Positions 15,232-16,885 of a DNA stretch of 16,885 bases are shown piece by piece (position 1 is the first letter of the stretch; the number at the start of each line of letters is the position of its first letter). Source of the DNA: Immundisolibacteraceae bacterium (GTDB taxonomy: Bacteria; Pseudomonadota; Gammaproteobacteria; Immundisolibacterales; Immundisolibacteraceae); contig JAESTY010000257.1 in assembly GCA_016763355.1 (NCBI GenBank), positions 1 through 16,885 on the forward strand, given 5' to 3'. The notes under the pieces were generated by a model, which saw only the letters and a list, made by a program, of their open reading frames with translations, ran no database searches and was not told the DNA's origin. A program made the position numbers and the translations under genes.

Positions 15232-15300
15232 GGAGGCCGGTTTAGCCCGCACAGGAAATTACCTTTGTGGCCTTGAACGGCAAACATCGGGGGAGAGACC

Positions 15301-16455
15301 GTGGAAATTTATCAATACACAGATTCACAGCAGCAACTTGTTGAGCAGATTAAAACGATGGCGGCGGAGAAATTTGCGCCCCGCGCCCAGCAAACTGATG
15401 AGGCGGCGGTGTTGCCGTTGGAAGATCTTCAAGACCTACATAAAGCTGGTTTTCTGACCGCCTGCCTGGATAAAGCCCACGGTGGGTTAGGTTTTGGTGC
15501 CGAGCAGGATGATCCGCTGTCATTCTTTCTAATCACCCAACACATTGCCCAGGTCAATCCGGCCACCGGCCACTGTTTTCAGGTTCACAATAACTGTGTG
15601 CAGATGCTCAATGCTTTTGGTACCGATGAGCAGCTGGAACGCTTTCTGGCACCGACCAGGGAGCGCGGTGCGGTGATTCCGGGGCTAGGTTCAGAACCGA
15701 CCATTAATGTTGCCAAGGGGGCGCTCAGTACCGAGGGCAAACGCGTCGACGGTGGACTAATCGTTAACGGTCTAAAGCATTACGCTACTAATGCCACCGG
15801 CAGCGAGTGGATGTGGGTCATGGTGATGGATGACAAGAGTGGCCGCGACCTAACGGTGATGATCCCTTCCAGTCACCCGGGTGTGACCACCTACGAGCAA
15901 GACTGGAACCCGGTGGGTATGCGTGCCTGTGTGAGTCCCAAGGTGAGTTTCGAAGATGTGTTTGTGCCTAATGCAGACATTGTTGGTGAACCCGGTGATT
16001 TTCTGGGCAAAAACTGGATGGGCAAAATCAACATGGGCTTTTCGGCTAATTACCTGGGTAACCTCGAAGGGGTTTATCAGGGAGTGGTGGAATACATCAC
16101 TACCCGGCAGCGTGGCGATGACACCACACGACAGCGTTATGTGGGCGAGATGAAGGCACGTATTGATGCGGTGAAATTGATGCTCTATACGGCTATCAAC
16201 GCTTTTCAGAGCGATCTGGAAGGGGCATTACTGCTGATCGAAGAGGCTAAATGGTTAGCGGTGGAAAGCGCCAACCGGTTTCATTATCTGGTTGGTCAGG
16301 CCGCCGGGCCCAGCGTACTGTTTAAAAATCATCCGGTAGAGCGGCTGATGCGCGACCTGCTGATTCACGGGCTTCATGGTCGCCATCACATTACCGTCGA
16401 GACGGACGGTAAAAAAGAACTTGGCCAGCCGTTTAGGTTGGGCATGAGTGTTTAG
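15301..16455 (+). CDS. Acyl-CoA-dehydrogenase-fold flavoprotein, probable DszC/SfnC-like monooxygenase (paralog 2)
   Basis: 384 residues, aligning with the 13958 product from end to end with almost no gaps. Shared segments include NPATxHCFQVHNNCVQM, PTRERG, GSEPT, MRACVSP, GEMKARIDA, EEAKWLAVESANRF and HPVERLMRDL. The C-terminal catalytic region is MRDLLIHGLHGRH, again with no Glu and with the same paired histidines, so the substitution is conserved and not a chance loss. Differences cluster at residues 30-60 and 120-145, likely the substrate side. GTG is the start, with GGGGGAGAG just upstream; no ATG nearby fits. Two paralogs could form a hetero-oligomer or act on successive oxidation states of one substrate (inference). 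The next gene starts 37 bases downstream. Confidence 0.85.
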   Translation: MEIYQYTDSQQQLVEQIKTMAAEKFAPRAQQTDEAAVLPLEDLQDLHKAGFLTACLDKAHGGLGFGAEQDDPLSFFLITQHIAQVNPATGHCFQVHNNCVQMLNAFGTDEQLERFLAPTRERGAVIPGLGSEPTINVAKGALSTEGKRVDGGLIVNGLKHYATNATGSEWMWVMVMDDKSGRDLTVMIPSSHPGVTTYEQDWNPVGMRACVSPKVSFEDVFVPNADIVGEPGDFLGKNWMGKINMGFSANYLGNLEGVYQGVVEYITTRQRGDDTTRQRYVGEMKARIDAVKLMLYTAINAFQSDLEGALLLIEEAKWLAVESANRFHYLVGQAAGPSVLFKNHPVERLMRDLLIHGLHGRHHITVETDGKKELGQPFRLGMSV

Positions 16456-16492
16456 CCGATGGGTCACCATTTGATAGCAGGGGGAGTCGCAG

Positions 16493-16885
16493 ATGGACAG
16501 GGTCAAACTTGGTTCTAACTATCCGGAAATCACCGGCAACGCGGTGTTCTTTAATCATGAGTGTTTTGCTCGGTTTGATATAGAAGTCGAGCATATCAAC
16601 CCACCGCTGCAGGGGATGACTCTGAATGAGGCGCTCATTAGCGGTGCAGTCGACTTTACCCATCTGCTCAGTCACCCGATTCTGGCGGCTGTGCAGGGCC
16701 ACCCGGTTAAATATGTCGCCGCTTATCAGGAGCACGTATTTGAAGTGATTACCCGGCCCGAGATTAAATCCCTGGCCGGTCTCAATGGCAAAAAAGTCGC
16801 CTTTGCTACGCCGATGATGAACAAGAATTTTTTCTATGCTTTTATGCGCGATGGCGGTGATCTCTCATCGATCACACTAGCCGGA
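16493..16885 (+). CDS. Periplasmic-binding-protein-fold protein (NMT1/TauA-like), 3' end cut by window edge
   Basis: The ATG at 16493, preceded by GGGGGAG (16479-16485), opens 131 codons with no stop before the window ends. The N-terminal lobe of a type-2 periplasmic-binding fold is visible: VKLGSNYPEITGNAVF (4-19), IEVEHINPP (30-38), SGAVDFTHL (50-58), HPVKYVAAY (70-78) and LAGLNGKKVAFATP (94-107). No signal peptide is present, as in the two upstream genes of this fold, so a cytoplasmic enzyme related to DszB or Pht5 is at least as likely as a transport protein. It lacks DszB's YSNCxVPN and THF...R motifs, so it is not a second DszB. Cys24 lies where binding proteins have the small-residue 'GFF' helix. 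Function unassigned. Confidence 0.75.
   Translation, partial: MDRVKLGSNYPEITGNAVFFNHECFARFDIEVEHINPPLQGMTLNEALISGAVDFTHLLSHPILAAVQGHPVKYVAAYQEHVFEVITRPEIKSLAGLNGKKVAFATPMMNKNFFYAFMRDGGDLSSITLAG

Overview
This window looks like the accessory catabolic region of a gammaproteobacterium. GC is moderate, just over half by eye. Starts are ATG/GTG behind clear GGAG-type ribosome binding sites. A YCF48-type beta-propeller gene overlaps an RND/MMPL permease gene, a pairing I associate with gammaproteobacterial aromatic and steroid degraders. The lineage is an inference, because there is no rRNA, tRNA or housekeeping marker here. I see no mobile element, CRISPR array, RNA gene or transcriptional regulator.

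Layout. Bases 1-3138 are on the minus strand. In transcription order they hold a dihydrodipicolinate-synthase-fold aldolase, a strong hairpin, an EamA/DMT transporter and a DHA2-type MFS transporter that runs off the left edge. A 303-base divergent gap follows. Bases 3442-7800 on the plus strand hold the YCF48-like propeller protein, the RND/MMPL permease (ATGA overlap) and an amidohydrolase-2/ACMSD-like protein. This set converges on a minus-strand luciferase-like (LLM) flavin monooxygenase, with a long hairpin between them. A 367-base divergent gap with a 13-base tandem repeat leads into the main plus-strand cluster, 9292 to the right edge. That cluster holds a DszB-like desulfinase, a 4,5-dihydroxyphthalate-decarboxylase-like protein, a deiodinase-like thioredoxin-fold protein with no redox cysteine, Rieske dioxygenase alpha and beta subunits, and two paralogous acyl-CoA-dehydrogenase-fold flavoproteins separated by a terminator. 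It ends with the start of a third protein of periplasmic-binding-protein fold.

Main point. The product of 9292-10350 aligns along its whole length with 2'-hydroxybiphenyl-2-sulfinate desulfinase (DszB), as recalled from memory, and keeps its catalytic Cys, His and Arg in register. A standard pipeline would probably call it an ABC-transporter binding protein, but it has no signal peptide. The window also holds an acyl-CoA-dehydrogenase-fold flavoprotein type (the DszC fold, with the usual catalytic Glu region replaced by His-rich sequence) and an LLM flavoprotein (the DszA superfamily). All three fold classes of the 4S desulfurisation pathway are therefore present, next to a Rieske dioxygenase, decarboxylase-type enzymes, an aldolase and transporters. 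I infer a possible undescribed pathway for an aromatic organosulfur compound: oxidation, C-S cleavage and sulfite release, then ring dihydroxylation, decarboxylation and aldol cleavage. Substrate and order of steps cannot be read from sequence. No flavin reductase, ferredoxin or ferredoxin reductase is visible; these may lie outside the window.
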